A stretch of DNA of 64,000 bases from Prevotella sp. UBA2756 (GTDB taxonomy: Bacteria; Bacteroidota; Bacteroidia; Bacteroidales; Bacteroidaceae). Both the position numbers and the translations under genes were made by a program. The stretch lies in the NCBI GenBank assembly GCA_002353205.1, contig DEJE01000020.1:1-64000 (forward strand). The letters are read 5' to 3'. Positions 15,270-23,686 of this stretch are shown in pieces; the first letter of the stretch is position 1, and the number at the start of each line of letters is the position of its first letter. Under the pieces are notes generated by a model. The model saw only the letters and a program-made list of their open reading frames with translations, searched no databases and had not been told where the DNA came from.

Positions 15270-18200
15270 TTATCTCATTCCACCGTGCTGGCGAATGTGT
15301 TCGAGCAGATTGGCAAAGATGGGAATGCGGCGTAGCAGGTCGGGGTTGCCGGTGAGGATGAGCTCTCGGCGGGCGCGCGTCAGTGCTACGTTCAGCTTGC
15401 GGTCGATGGCGGTGCCGTCGGTATCGGTGAAGGTGCTGGCGGTGAGGAAGTCGAGTTCGTGGAGCCTGCTGACGGTGAATGAGAAGATGATGACGTCGCG
15501 CTGCGAACCCTGATAGCGTTCCACGGTGTCGATGGATATTTGTGTGAGTGCGGGGATGGCGAGCGTCGCGATGGCGCGGCGTATCTGTGCTATCTGGTTG
15601 CGGTAGGGCACGATGACGCCCACGGTGGTGTTCGGGTCGAAGCTGTCGCCATATTCGTCGTAGACGCGCTGTAGCTCTTGCGCCACGATGCGCGCTTCGG
15701 CGGCGTTCGACCGTGAGGAGGCGACGCCCGTCGGTCCGGCCGTGGCCGGGATGAAGACCATGCGCGGCGTGGTGCTCTTTTCCTGTTGATGGGGCAGGGG
15801 CACAGGCAGGATGTTCTCGTGCACGTAGAAGAAGCGGTTGGTGAACGATGCGATGTCGGGGTGCATGCGTCCCTGGCGGTTCAGCGTGCCGATGAACTGA
15901 GTGCGGCCGGCGGCGCGCTCGATGCGCAGCAGGCGTTCGAAGAGCGAGTTGCGGCAGTCGGTGAGCTGGATGGCATGGAGCAGGGGCTCGTCGGCGTGGC
16001 TGTCGTCTTCGCCTTGCTGCACCACGGCGGGCAGTTGCTTGTGGTCGCCGATGAAGATGAACCTCGGCACACGCGCCAATAGTCCCACGAGGTCGGGCTC
16101 GAGAATCTGGCTCGCCTCGTCGATGATGGCCAGGGCGAACTGTTTCAGACCGAACAGGTCGGCATGGCTGAGCACCGACGTGGTGGTAGCCACGATGATG
16201 CGGGCCTTACTGAGTTGTTCGTGCATCGTGCTGAGCCGCGGTGTGTCGCCCAAGCGGTTGGCCAGCAGCCGGTCGCGGAAACGCGGGTCGCAGCGGTGGG
16301 GGCTGCCGATGCGTATGAAGTCGTGGCCCGCTGCGTCGAGCATGGCGCAGATCTCGTCGACGGCGCGGTTGGTATACGACATGAGCAGCAGGTCGCCCTC
16401 CTCCATTTCCTCCTCGACGAGGAAACGCAGGGCCATCGACGTCTTCCCCGTTCCCGGCGGACCGACGAGCAGGAAGTAGTCGCGGGCCTGCCGGGCTTGC
16501 AGGATGATGGGGTCGTAGGCCGGATGGTGGGCTCGTGCCAGTTGGCGGTGGGCGTCGTGTCGGGGCTCGCGCTGCGCCAGAAGCAGGTCGCGGCATGCTT
16601 TGGGTGCGGTGATGAAGGCGTAGAGCGAGCGGATGGCCGTGGTCGACGTGTCCGACGGAGCATGCTCGATGGCGAAGGGTCCGCTGCCGAAGACGCTGTC
16701 GTTCTGCTGACCGTTGCTCAAGGCCACCACCACGCGGTCTTCTTGCAGCTCCTTGAGCGTTCCCTTGTGAAGGATGGCATTACGCAGGTCGGGCTCTTCG
16801 CCCTCGCGATAGGCGTAGAGATAGATGGCATCGCCGGTGCGGAAGTTCACCTCGCCGCGCTGTTCGGCCTCGTTGGTGGCCAGGTAGGAAGCCTCTGCCG
16901 TGTCTTGTTGAGGAATGGCCGAAGCGATGGGCGTCAGCGTGATGAGGTCGTAGCCTCCGCCTTCGCCGCTCATCTCCTTCTTCGTGATGTCGAGGCCGAC
17001 GATGATGTTGCCCGCTTCGAGCTTCTGGCTCAGCGGCATGGTCCAGAAATCGCTGGCCGCCGTGGTGGTTCCCTCTTGTACGCCCAGTCGGCTGACACGC
17101 TGTTCACGGTAGACGAAGGTCATCATGCGGCAGTAGTAAGCGCGCTCAAGCTCCGACAGCGTGTGCAGGGGCGAGCAGATGCGCTGCAGTTCGGGCAGTT
17201 TCCAACGCTGGAAGAACGAGTCGTTGCGGCCGCTGGTGTTGAACGTTTCGGGCCGCAGTTGGTCAATGACGGAACCGAAGCCGTACTGCGCGATGTACAG
17301 TTCCCACGCCACGATGAGGTTGCGCTGCGCGATGGCCTCGCGGAACAGCCGTTGCAGGAAGTTCACCACGACGAGGCCCTGACGTGCCGGATAGCGCGAA
17401 TAGAGCAGTCGCATGTCCACGCGGTCGAAGTTGAGGTGGAAGTTATGGCGCAGCACGCCGTAGTAGAGCAGCAACTGCACATAGTTGTTCTCGGGCATCA
17501 TGCTGCCGTGTTCGCCCGGTGTCTGCCGTTCGATGAAGAAGTTCTTCCCCGATTTCTGCTCCACCAGCAGGCGGAAGTCGGTTGTCATGAGGTCGACGCG
17601 CCCTTGCAGACCCAGTCGTTCGCACACGAACGATGGTTCGAGGATGGCTTTCTCGCGCTGGTGGCCGTGGCTGTCGGTGGTGTCGGCGAAGAGCGTCTGC
17701 ACGGCTTGCCTGATGTTTTTGCCTTGCTCGGTGGCGTCGGCGATGAATTTCTCGGCCATGAAGCCCTCGCAGGTGCAGAACTCGAGGGCTTTCTGGCGGA
17801 AGTTCTTGCGGATGGAGCCGTGGAGGTCGGCCGATTGGTTCACTGTGTCGTCGAGGATCTGGCTGGCCAGGTTTCCCAACAGGATGGGCTGTGTGGATGC
17901 CGTGGGAGCCAGTCGGCGCAGGGTGTAGCTGAGCGGATGGTGACCGTGGGGCTCGAAGCAGGCCGCGATGGAGCTGATATCGATGAGAAAGTCGGGCTCG
18001 ATGATGATGAGTGCGGGGGCGATGCGGCCGTCGGTGGCCGTGCTGTCGATGAGGTTGAGCTGCATGCCCTCGCGCAGCAGACTGCCGATGTATTGCAGAT
18101 GTTCGGCCGAATAGTCGATGGTGATGGTTGTGGTGTCGGTCTGCTGTTCGGTTGTTGCGTTGATGGTGTGGTCGTCCCATGTGTTGACGATGCAGCGAAT

Positions 18201-18611
18201 GTAGCGGTAGTCGATGTCGGCGGTGCGGCTGAAGGGTCTGTTCTCGGCAGGAATGACGCTGACGACGCTGCCAGGGATATCGGTGGCGGTGACGGCGGAG
18301 ATGAAGCGTGCCAGGGCGCGCAGGTCGTAGCGCAGCTCTTTCACGCTGAGAGCCTCTCGCTGGTTGGAGTGGCGGCGCATGGTCTGGATGGCTATTTTGT
18401 CGGCGATGTCCACGCGATGGTGCCGACAGAGGTAGTCCACCTGCGAGAACAGATTGCCGAAGGCCTGCGCTTCGTGGCGAGTTCCCTCGTGGCAGCATAG
18501 CACCAGCAGCTCGTGCATCTGCTGGTTGAGCTGCGCCGGAGCTGTGGCCATCGGGTCGTCAGGCAGTTGACGCGCAATGTCAAGGAGAAGGGGGAATAGT
18601 TCACAGTTCAT
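15270..18611 (-). CDS. Dna2-like nuclease-helicase (superfamily 1B)
   Basis: A 1113-residue protein. The C-terminal third is a UPF1/Dna2-type SF1 helicase: Walker A VGPPGTGKTS (near residue 716), Walker B ALAIIDEASQI (near 828), then IFIGDHKQLPAVV, TVERYQGSQRDVIIFSFT and KLNVALTRARRELILTG. The middle holds a PD-(D/E)XK nuclease-like motif, GLQGRVDLM followed by LLVEQKSGK (about 332-355), as in Dna2/Cas4-type nucleases. The first 250 residues are unrecognised. A role in DNA repair or replication is inferred. The first codons, from ATG 18611, overlap a heptamer repeat, so the true start could be further in (for example 18551). The gene follows the esterase operon by about 180 nt on the same strand. 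Confidence 0.85.
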   Translation of the reverse strand: MNCELFPLLLDIARQLPDDPMATAPAQLNQQMHELLVLCCHEGTRHEAQAFGNLFSQVDYLCRHHRVDIADKIAIQTMRRHSNQREALSVKELRYDLRALARFISAVTATDIPGSVVSVIPAENRPFSRTADIDYRYIRCIVNTWDDHTINATTEQQTDTTTITIDYSAEHLQYIGSLLREGMQLNLIDSTATDGRIAPALIIIEPDFLIDISSIAACFEPHGHHPLSYTLRRLAPTASTQPILLGNLASQILDDTVNQSADLHGSIRKNFRQKALEFCTCEGFMAEKFIADATEQGKNIRQAVQTLFADTTDSHGHQREKAILEPSFVCERLGLQGRVDLMTTDFRLLVEQKSGKNFFIERQTPGEHGSMMPENNYVQLLLYYGVLRHNFHLNFDRVDMRLLYSRYPARQGLVVVNFLQRLFREAIAQRNLIVAWELYIAQYGFGSVIDQLRPETFNTSGRNDSFFQRWKLPELQRICSPLHTLSELERAYYCRMMTFVYREQRVSRLGVQEGTTTAASDFWTMPLSQKLEAGNIIVGLDITKKEMSGEGGGYDLITLTPIASAIPQQDTAEASYLATNEAEQRGEVNFRTGDAIYLYAYREGEEPDLRNAILHKGTLKELQEDRVVVALSNGQQNDSVFGSGPFAIEHAPSDTSTTAIRSLYAFITAPKACRDLLLAQREPRHDAHRQLARAHHPAYDPIILQARQARDYFLLVGPPGTGKTSMALRFLVEEEMEEGDLLLMSYTNRAVDEICAMLDAAGHDFIRIGSPHRCDPRFRDRLLANRLGDTPRLSTMHEQLSKARIIVATTTSVLSHADLFGLKQFALAIIDEASQILEPDLVGLLARVPRFIFIGDHKQLPAVVQQGEDDSHADEPLLHAIQLTDCRNSLFERLLRIERAAGRTQFIGTLNRQGRMHPDIASFTNRFFYVHENILPVPLPHQQEKSTTPRMVFIPATAGPTGVASSRSNAAEARIVAQELQRVYDEYGDSFDPNTTVGVIVPYRNQIAQIRRAIATLAIPALTQISIDTVERYQGSQRDVIIFSFTVSRLHELDFLTASTFTDTDGTAIDRKLNVALTRARRELILTGNPDLLRRIPIFANLLEHIRQHGGMR

Positions 18612-18672
18612 AGTTCTTGCTTCGCAAGCGTCGCTTCGCGCCGAGCGCACAGTTCATAGTTCATAGTTCTTT
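18597..18672. repeat. Heptamer repeat (AGTTCAT) at the helicase gene start
   Basis: Imperfect AGTTCAT/AGTTCAC units interrupted by hairpin-forming GCTTCGCAAGC and GCGCCGAGCGC. On the minus strand the units supply the codons ATGAACTGTGAACTATTCCC at the proposed start of the helicase gene. Confidence 0.75.
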
Positions 18673-18675
18673 CCT

Positions 18676-18787
18676 CTCACCACTTACTTCTTACTTCTTA
18701 ATTCTTAACTCTTACTTCTTACTTCTTACTTCTTACCTCTTCCTCCTCCCTCTCCTTCGGGGAGGGCCGGGGTGGGGCTTCCTCCCC
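18676..18787. repeat. 7-bp pyrimidine repeat plus GC-rich hairpin
   Basis: About eight copies of ACTTCTT or ATTCTTA-like heptamers (18682-18740) are followed by a GC-rich inverted repeat (CCTCTCCTTCGGGGAGGG and following G-rich bases) that ends next to the stop codon of the esterase gene. Similar GC-rich hairpins lie at 35449-35540 and 38283-38331. Confidence 0.7.
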
Positions 18788-19780
18788 TCACTGTCCTCCC
18801 AATCGGTTGAAGAAGTCGATCAACTCTTCCCACGTCTTGAATGTGTCGCTGCCGAACTGAATGTGAGTACCCATGAAGTCGGAGTCTTGCTGCGTGTCGA
18901 TGAGATAGTCGCCCAGCAGCAAGTCGGTGCGGTTGGTGAAGACGAGATGACCGTAGGCGGGCACGTTGACCACGTCGTCGGTCCACTCTTCCACCTCTTT
19001 TATATATATAGGGTCGTAGTTCGGAGCCTTGGCCACGATGTAAAGGTCGTAGGTCTCGAGCAGGATGCGGAAAGCTTTCATCGCGCTGGAGTGCTGCATG
19101 CCGCGGTTGTCGCGCAGGGTGTCGATGCTGATGAAGACGACGGGTCGGCTGCGCCCTTCCTGCCGGTCGTCGATCCAACGGATGACGGGGATGACGCTGT
19201 TGACGAACACCTTGTCGTTGGTGCGGTGCTCGCCGTGGAACGAGATGCCCTGCGTGTAGTGTTCCATGAAGAGAGGGAAGGTGTGGACCAGCGGATCCTC
19301 GTCGCCGAAGAGCCCCCACACGCGCCGTGGGTCTTCCTGCTGGCTGAAGCAACGCTCCTGCATGTCGCGATACTCCTTCACGATGGCTTTCGTGACGAGG
19401 AATTCCTGCACGCCGTCGCGTCGCGGATTCTGGAACACCTGCTTGCCGGTCATGCCGTGGGCACCCATCGTGTCGGCTATCTGGAAAGCGGGATTGATGA
19501 GAATGCGGTCGAAGCCGTAGAGCATCTCGGCGTACATGCCGCCCATGGATGTTCCGATGATGAGGTCGGGATGCTCCGTTTCGGCCATGCGCTGCAGCAT
19601 GTCGAACCCTTCGGCGGGGTGAACAGGAATGTCTTCGGCGATGACGGTGGCCGAAGGCAGCATGTCGCGCAGGCGGGTGACGGTTCCCGACTGTGCCGAC
19701 GAGCCGAAGCCGTGGACGTACATAATCTTCTTCCCGACCATCAGGTCGGGGTATTGCTTGATGTAGCTGTTGGTAGTCAT
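18788..19780 (-). CDS. YqiA-like esterase fused to a HAD/5'-nucleotidase-like domain
   Basis: The first 190 residues look like a small alpha/beta hydrolase of the YqiA type: IMYVHGFGSSAQSGTV (oxyanion loop), the nucleophile elbow LIIGTSMGGMYAEML, and GLFGDEDPLVH for the acid residue. After the histidine-containing stretch (ISFHGEHRTND) a second unit begins (PVVFISIDTLRDNRG) and runs to the end. It includes FTNRTDLLLGDYLIDT and ends in TWEELIDFFNRL, a pattern reminiscent of 5'(3')-deoxyribonucleotidases of the HAD superfamily. The usual DxD nucleophile is not intact (SID here), so phosphatase activity is doubtful. The start at 19780 gives a clean N-terminus. It is the third gene of the operon, 14 nt after the 693-residue gene. 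No signal peptide, so cytoplasmic. Confidence 0.7.
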   Translation of the reverse strand: MTTNSYIKQYPDLMVGKKIMYVHGFGSSAQSGTVTRLRDMLPSATVIAEDIPVHPAEGFDMLQRMAETEHPDLIIGTSMGGMYAEMLYGFDRILINPAFQIADTMGAHGMTGKQVFQNPRRDGVQEFLVTKAIVKEYRDMQERCFSQQEDPRRVWGLFGDEDPLVHTFPLFMEHYTQGISFHGEHRTNDKVFVNSVIPVIRWIDDRQEGRSRPVVFISIDTLRDNRGMQHSSAMKAFRILLETYDLYIVAKAPNYDPIYIKEVEEWTDDVVNVPAYGHLVFTNRTDLLLGDYLIDTQQDSDFMGTHIQFGSDTFKTWEELIDFFNRLGGQ

Positions 19781-19794
19781 GACTTTTCGCTTGA

Positions 19795-21876
19795 TTATTT
19801 CTTTCCTCCCACGATCTTCACCTTGAAGTTGCGGAGCTTCTTCAGCTTGCGCGGAACCTTGAACGACTTCTCGCTCGAACCGGGATTGAAGGCCAGCAGG
19901 TAGCATGTGCCGTCGGGATCCATGGTGAACACCACTTTCCAGCCCTTCTCGTTCCACTGCTGAGTGGCTTCGGCCAGCGATGCGGTGATGGTTTCGTCGA
20001 CGTTGGAGAAGTAGATGCTCACGTCGCTCTTCGGTGTGAGCACGGAGGTCCAGATGGAGTTAATGAGCTTTCGTTGGCCGAAATGGAAGTGCGACTTCTC
20101 GGGCAGCACGATGGAGACGGCCTTGTCGATGTTGACCCATTGGCTGCTGAAGGAGAGATCCTTGCGCCCGTCGGTCTCCACGTGGTGGTTGTTGTGCATG
20201 TAGAGGGTGCGCTTCTCGCTCGTCAGCGGGTCCATGCTGACGGCCATCTGCCCGGCATCTTTCGCCTTGGCGTCGTGGATGGCGATGACAGCGTTGCCCG
20301 GAGTGGCCCAGATGCAGTAGGCGTGTTTCCCTTTTGCGTAGGCCACCCATTCGGTAGAGTCGGTGATGAACGTCGGCTTGGGGAGCATCTTGTCCGACTG
20401 TCCGGTGATGTTGCCGCCGTGTCCGTTCTTATAGGGAATGAACACCTTGCTGGCGGCCAGCGTGTTGGGCACGATGAGGCCGGTGGCATTCTTCAGTCCC
20501 TCGCTCCACGAGAAGCAGGCGAAGCGGTCTTTCGACAGGCTGCGCACCAGGTTTTGGCAGGGCATGACGCGAGCCTGGGCATGTCGGCGCTGGAAACTCT
20601 CCCATGTGGTGGGTCGCAGGCCGTTGGTGGGGAACATCTCGTGGAGCAGGTAGGTCATCAGCACGCGGTGGGCCGTCACTCCCATGCGTCGCGGCCCGAT
20701 GTCGGGATGCAGCATGTAGGAGCCGTCGGTCGTCGTCTTCTGCCGGGCGAGGAGCGACTGCAGACAGCGCTCTTCGAGCATCAGGGCGTCGGCATTGCGG
20801 CCGATGGTGGCCATGGCGGCGTAGGCTGGCAGCTGGTCGAAGAGGAACATGCTCCAGTCGTTGCCGTTGGGCATGGCCATCTCGCCGTCGCAGAGCGACA
20901 GCTGAGCGAGCACATGCTGCCAAACGTTGGGCCAGTGCCACGTGAGCACCTCGCGCTCGGCGCGCGGTTTCTTCGGGTTCTCGGCCAGTCGGTAGGCGAT
21001 GAGGCTCTCGGCCATCTCCTGCAGCACCACGTTCTGGTAGGATGTGTGGAAATAGTTGTGGTTTTGCAGCGTGAAGTCGTCGTAGAGATTGGCGCCCGCA
21101 TACCACTCTTTAGCCGGTCGGCCGGCCACGACGGTGGTGTCGTTGGCATCGGCGGCCACGGTGTAGCAGTTGAAACCGTAGTGCAGCAGGGCTTCGTGCC
21201 ACTGCTTGGCGTTGGGATGGTCGGGGAAGAAGGCGCAGGCGGCGGCTAGCACGTTCGATTCCCAGCCGTTCTCCTCGGCCTTGGTGTCGCCCTGGAAGCC
21301 CGTCGGCACGGGGCGCGTCAGCTGGAAGTCGGCCTCGGCAGCGAGCAGGCGCTCGAGTTGCTGCGTGTCGTAGGTGGTCAGTCCCCATCCGCGGTCGATG
21401 AACTCGGCGGCCACAGCCACGCTGAGTGCCCACAGCGAGCTCTCCCATTGGTGGTGCTCACTGTCGGAACCCCAGTGCTTCTTATCGGTGCAGACGGCCA
21501 GCCGGTTGGCACGATGGGTGCCGCAGGCATAGCGGAAGGAGCGGATGGCCATGCGGCGCAGCTGCGGATAGGTGAGCCCGTCGGGGAGCGGGATGTTGTC
21601 GACGCGCCCCATCTCGTAGACGAAGGCTGCTACCATCGACAGGTCGGCGTTCGTGCGCACGCCGTCTTCGTTGCTGCGCCCGGCATCCTTGGCCTTGAAA
21701 TATCCGATGGAATCGCCGCGGGCGTTCACGCCGACATCGGTGTAGAGCCCTTTGGCGTACTGCATGAAGCGCGCCAACGACCACAGGCACTCGCGCTGGA
21801 TGCGGCCGTCGGGCTCGGAAGCGGCGACCGTCAGCGGGCAGAGTGCGACTATCAGGAGAATGAATGCTTTCCTCAT
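19795..21876 (-). CDS. Secreted protein, probable (alpha/alpha) toroid glycan-active enzyme, family not identified
   Basis: A 693-residue protein with a signal peptide (MRKAFILLIVALCPLTVAAS). The first 430 residues are helix-rich, with repeated Trp/Tyr/His-bearing motifs (LARFMQYAKGLYTDVGVNAR, HWGSDSEHHQWESSLWAL, LQNHNYFHTSYQNVVLQEMA, TWHWPNVWQHVLAQLSL), as in alpha/alpha-toroid polysaccharide lyases and hydrolases. The last 250 residues are beta-rich (KRTLYMHNNHHVETDGRKDL, GTCYLLAFNPGSSEKSFKV) like the sandwich domain of those enzymes. I cannot name the family. It is the second gene of an operon behind a GH43-like gene and opposite a susC-susD pair, so a role in glycan breakdown in the periplasm or at the surface is likely. 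Conserved His, Asn and Tyr residues in the first domain are candidate catalytic residues. Confidence 0.7.
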   Translation of the reverse strand: MRKAFILLIVALCPLTVAASEPDGRIQRECLWSLARFMQYAKGLYTDVGVNARGDSIGYFKAKDAGRSNEDGVRTNADLSMVAAFVYEMGRVDNIPLPDGLTYPQLRRMAIRSFRYACGTHRANRLAVCTDKKHWGSDSEHHQWESSLWALSVAVAAEFIDRGWGLTTYDTQQLERLLAAEADFQLTRPVPTGFQGDTKAEENGWESNVLAAACAFFPDHPNAKQWHEALLHYGFNCYTVAADANDTTVVAGRPAKEWYAGANLYDDFTLQNHNYFHTSYQNVVLQEMAESLIAYRLAENPKKPRAEREVLTWHWPNVWQHVLAQLSLCDGEMAMPNGNDWSMFLFDQLPAYAAMATIGRNADALMLEERCLQSLLARQKTTTDGSYMLHPDIGPRRMGVTAHRVLMTYLLHEMFPTNGLRPTTWESFQRRHAQARVMPCQNLVRSLSKDRFACFSWSEGLKNATGLIVPNTLAASKVFIPYKNGHGGNITGQSDKMLPKPTFITDSTEWVAYAKGKHAYCIWATPGNAVIAIHDAKAKDAGQMAVSMDPLTSEKRTLYMHNNHHVETDGRKDLSFSSQWVNIDKAVSIVLPEKSHFHFGQRKLINSIWTSVLTPKSDVSIYFSNVDETITASLAEATQQWNEKGWKVVFTMDPDGTCYLLAFNPGSSEKSFKVPRKLKKLRNFKVKIVGGKK

Positions 21877-21891
21877 GTTGTTTTTGTGCTT

Positions 21892-22965
21892 TTATTTGAC
21901 GGTTTTCTGACGTTTCTTCATTTCCCGGCGGCTCCATTTCTCCAGTCGGTTGTACTCTTTCTTGTTGATGATGAGGAACGATCCGTGCTGCGGAGCCTCC
22001 ACGCCCTTGATGTCTACGGGGTCGTGGAAATTGCGCAGGAAGCGGTCGGCCTGGCAGATGCGGTAGTGCTTCGGGTTTGACGAGTACTCGATGTAGCCCA
22101 CGCGCCACGTGTCGTCGCCGATGAGCTGGAAGGCCGACGGGCCCTCGCACTTCTTCTTGCCTTCGAAGTTCACGTAGTCGCTGTCGTCGGGTTCGGGCCA
22201 CGGGCCGGTGAGTTGCTTGCTCATGGAGGTGAAGATGCCCGGTGTGCCCCCTTCCTTCTTGATCATCAGGTGGAACATGCCGTCGCTCTTCAGGTAGTTG
22301 ATGTCGGTGTCGATGGTGGCATAGCCCCAGTCGATGAGCACCTGCGGCTTGGTGAGACGGGTGAACGAGCGGTCGGCATAGGAATAGAAGATGCGGTCGT
22401 AGGTGTCTTCCTCGCTGTTGAGCAACGAATAGTAGATGAAATAGCCGCCGCGCGTGCCGTCGCTCCACGTGTAGTCAGCATCCCACATCACCTGTGGTGC
22501 CCACACACGGCAGATCTTAGAGTAGTCGCGGTAGACGTCGGCTGCCTGCGGGTTGCAGAAGATGGCGGGACCTTTGCGGAAGTCGAACGTCGTGCTCTCC
22601 CAGTGGATGAGGTCGTCGCTGCGCATCAGGTTGATGCCGTAGTTGTACCAGTGCTTGCTCTTCCTGACGCACATGTCGGTGGTCACCATGACGTAGCCCT
22701 TGCCGTCGTAGCTGCGCGTGATGTACGCGTCGCGCGAACCGCCTTCTATCCCGTTGAGCTTTTCCGTGTCGTAGACGGGCTGCCCGCCGATGAGGTCGTG
22801 GTAGTTCATGCCGTCGCGACTCAGCGCGTAGGCCGTCCATTCTCCTGCCCCGCTCATGTGGCAGTAGAGATAACCATAAGGCTTGTCGGTCTGTATGTTC
22901 CCCTGAGCCTGAACGCCGGTGGCGAGGAGCACGGAGCATGCGATGGTTGTCAGTATTCTCTTCAT
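21892..22965 (-). CDS. GH43-like five-bladed beta-propeller glycoside hydrolase
   Basis: A 357-residue protein with a signal peptide (MKRILTTIACSVLLATGVQA). It shows repeated propeller blades of the GH43/GH117 type (WTAYALSRDGMNYHDL, RSDDLIHWESTTFDFR, YFIYYSLLNSEEDTYDRIFY, KCEGPSAFQLIGDDTWRVGY). The acidic residues of the family are plausibly in GSRDAYITRS, TIDTDINYL and KKCEGPSAF. Substrate specificity cannot be read; arabinose-, xylose- or galactose-containing glycans are all possible. The start at 22965 is set by the signal peptide. First gene of a three-gene operon; the downstream gene follows after 15 nt. It diverges from susC. Confidence 0.8.
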   Translation of the reverse strand: MKRILTTIACSVLLATGVQAQGNIQTDKPYGYLYCHMSGAGEWTAYALSRDGMNYHDLIGGQPVYDTEKLNGIEGGSRDAYITRSYDGKGYVMVTTDMCVRKSKHWYNYGINLMRSDDLIHWESTTFDFRKGPAIFCNPQAADVYRDYSKICRVWAPQVMWDADYTWSDGTRGGYFIYYSLLNSEEDTYDRIFYSYADRSFTRLTKPQVLIDWGYATIDTDINYLKSDGMFHLMIKKEGGTPGIFTSMSKQLTGPWPEPDDSDYVNFEGKKKCEGPSAFQLIGDDTWRVGYIEYSSNPKHYRICQADRFLRNFHDPVDIKGVEAPQHGSFLIINKKEYNRLEKWSRREMKKRQKTVK

Positions 22966-22994
22966 TCGATTGGTATCTCTGGTTTGATGGAATG

Positions 22995-23025
22995 CAAATA
23001 TATTGAAATTTCCTGAGATGGCAAA
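22995..23025 (-). promoter_or_regulatory. Promoter of the GH43-like operon
   Basis: TATATTTG (22995-23002, minus strand), 19 nt, TTTG (23022-23025): exact consensus spacing. Confidence 0.75.
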
Positions 23026-23167
23026 ACACCGCAGCCTAAACGGTGCCCTTTTTATGATTTTTTGTAACTCTTTTCGCTTCCAGGGGGCGATGCCGAATAG
23101 CTGAAAGACTGTTTCCGAGCTGACCGGAAAGCCGTTTCCCCATTGTCGCAAGAGGCTTCTCTTCCTG

Positions 23168-23277
23168 CAAAACAATTTGTCTTGCGTGGTAATATAATTT
23201 ATTTTGCGTGGTAAAACAATTTATTTTGCGTGGCAATTCTAATTGTTTAGCGCACCAAAACAAATTAAATTGCGAGG
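23168..23277 (+). repeat. 22-bp-period tandem array B (5 units)
   Basis: Units start at 23168, 23190, 23212, 23234 and 23256, with no slippage. The spacer is mostly CGTGG instead of CGCAC. TTGTCGCAAG lies to the left (23143-23152) and GGGCCGGTCAGGG to the right, as in arrays A and C. It has one unit more than the other arrays. Confidence 0.85.
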
Positions 23278-23578
23278 GAAGGAGATGCTATGGGCCGGTC
23301 AGGGTGGTTCGAATGTCAGCGTGAAACGATGTCGGCGACCGTTGCCGATGGGTGAACAAAACGGCTCGAAGAGGTGGATACGCAGGCCCGAGAAGTGGCA
23401 AAATGATACATTTACGAAACATTTTGCATGTTTCAAACCATCTTTAAGGGCGTAAGAACCTTAGCAGGAAAACCTTAGCATGTGTTCCAAATACGTTGTA
23501 AATAAGGATTTTTTTCTTAAAGTGACATTCTTGAACGCGAATGAAACAAAAAGAAACGAGACGTTTTGTTATTTTGCC

Positions 23579-23586
23579 TACTTTTG
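23579..23586 (+). promoter_or_regulatory. -7 box of the first susC gene
   Basis: TACTTTTG fits TAnnTTTG; no well-placed -33 element is seen, which suggests dependence on an activator or an alternative sigma factor. Confidence 0.45.
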
Positions 23587-23686
23587 CAACGTGAAGATGC
23601 CTGCTGGCGTTTCGGAGGAGGTCGTTTCCTTCAGTTTTCCATCAACTCATGAAATCATTTATACCTAATTATTATAACTAACTATT

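Larger units (their letters stand above)
22966..23686. other. Divergent intergenic region between the GH43-like operon and susC
   Basis: No gene seen. It holds the leftward operon promoter (22995-23025), a repeat element with a five-unit 22-bp array (23168-23277), and a putative -7 box TACTTTTG for susC (23579-23586) followed by a leader of about 100 nt. I found no regulator gene or LacI-type palindrome here. Confidence 0.6.

Noticed and set aside
16164..18500. Long plus-strand open frame (778 codons) opposite the helicase gene
   Set aside because: It is a shadow of the helicase reading frame in GC-rich DNA. The antisense protein is low in recognisable motifs, while the sense frame has complete helicase motifs.
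18788..19957. Longer start for the esterase at 19957
   Set aside because: The extension overlaps the upstream 693-residue gene and is its shadow; ATG 19780 starts the conserved part.
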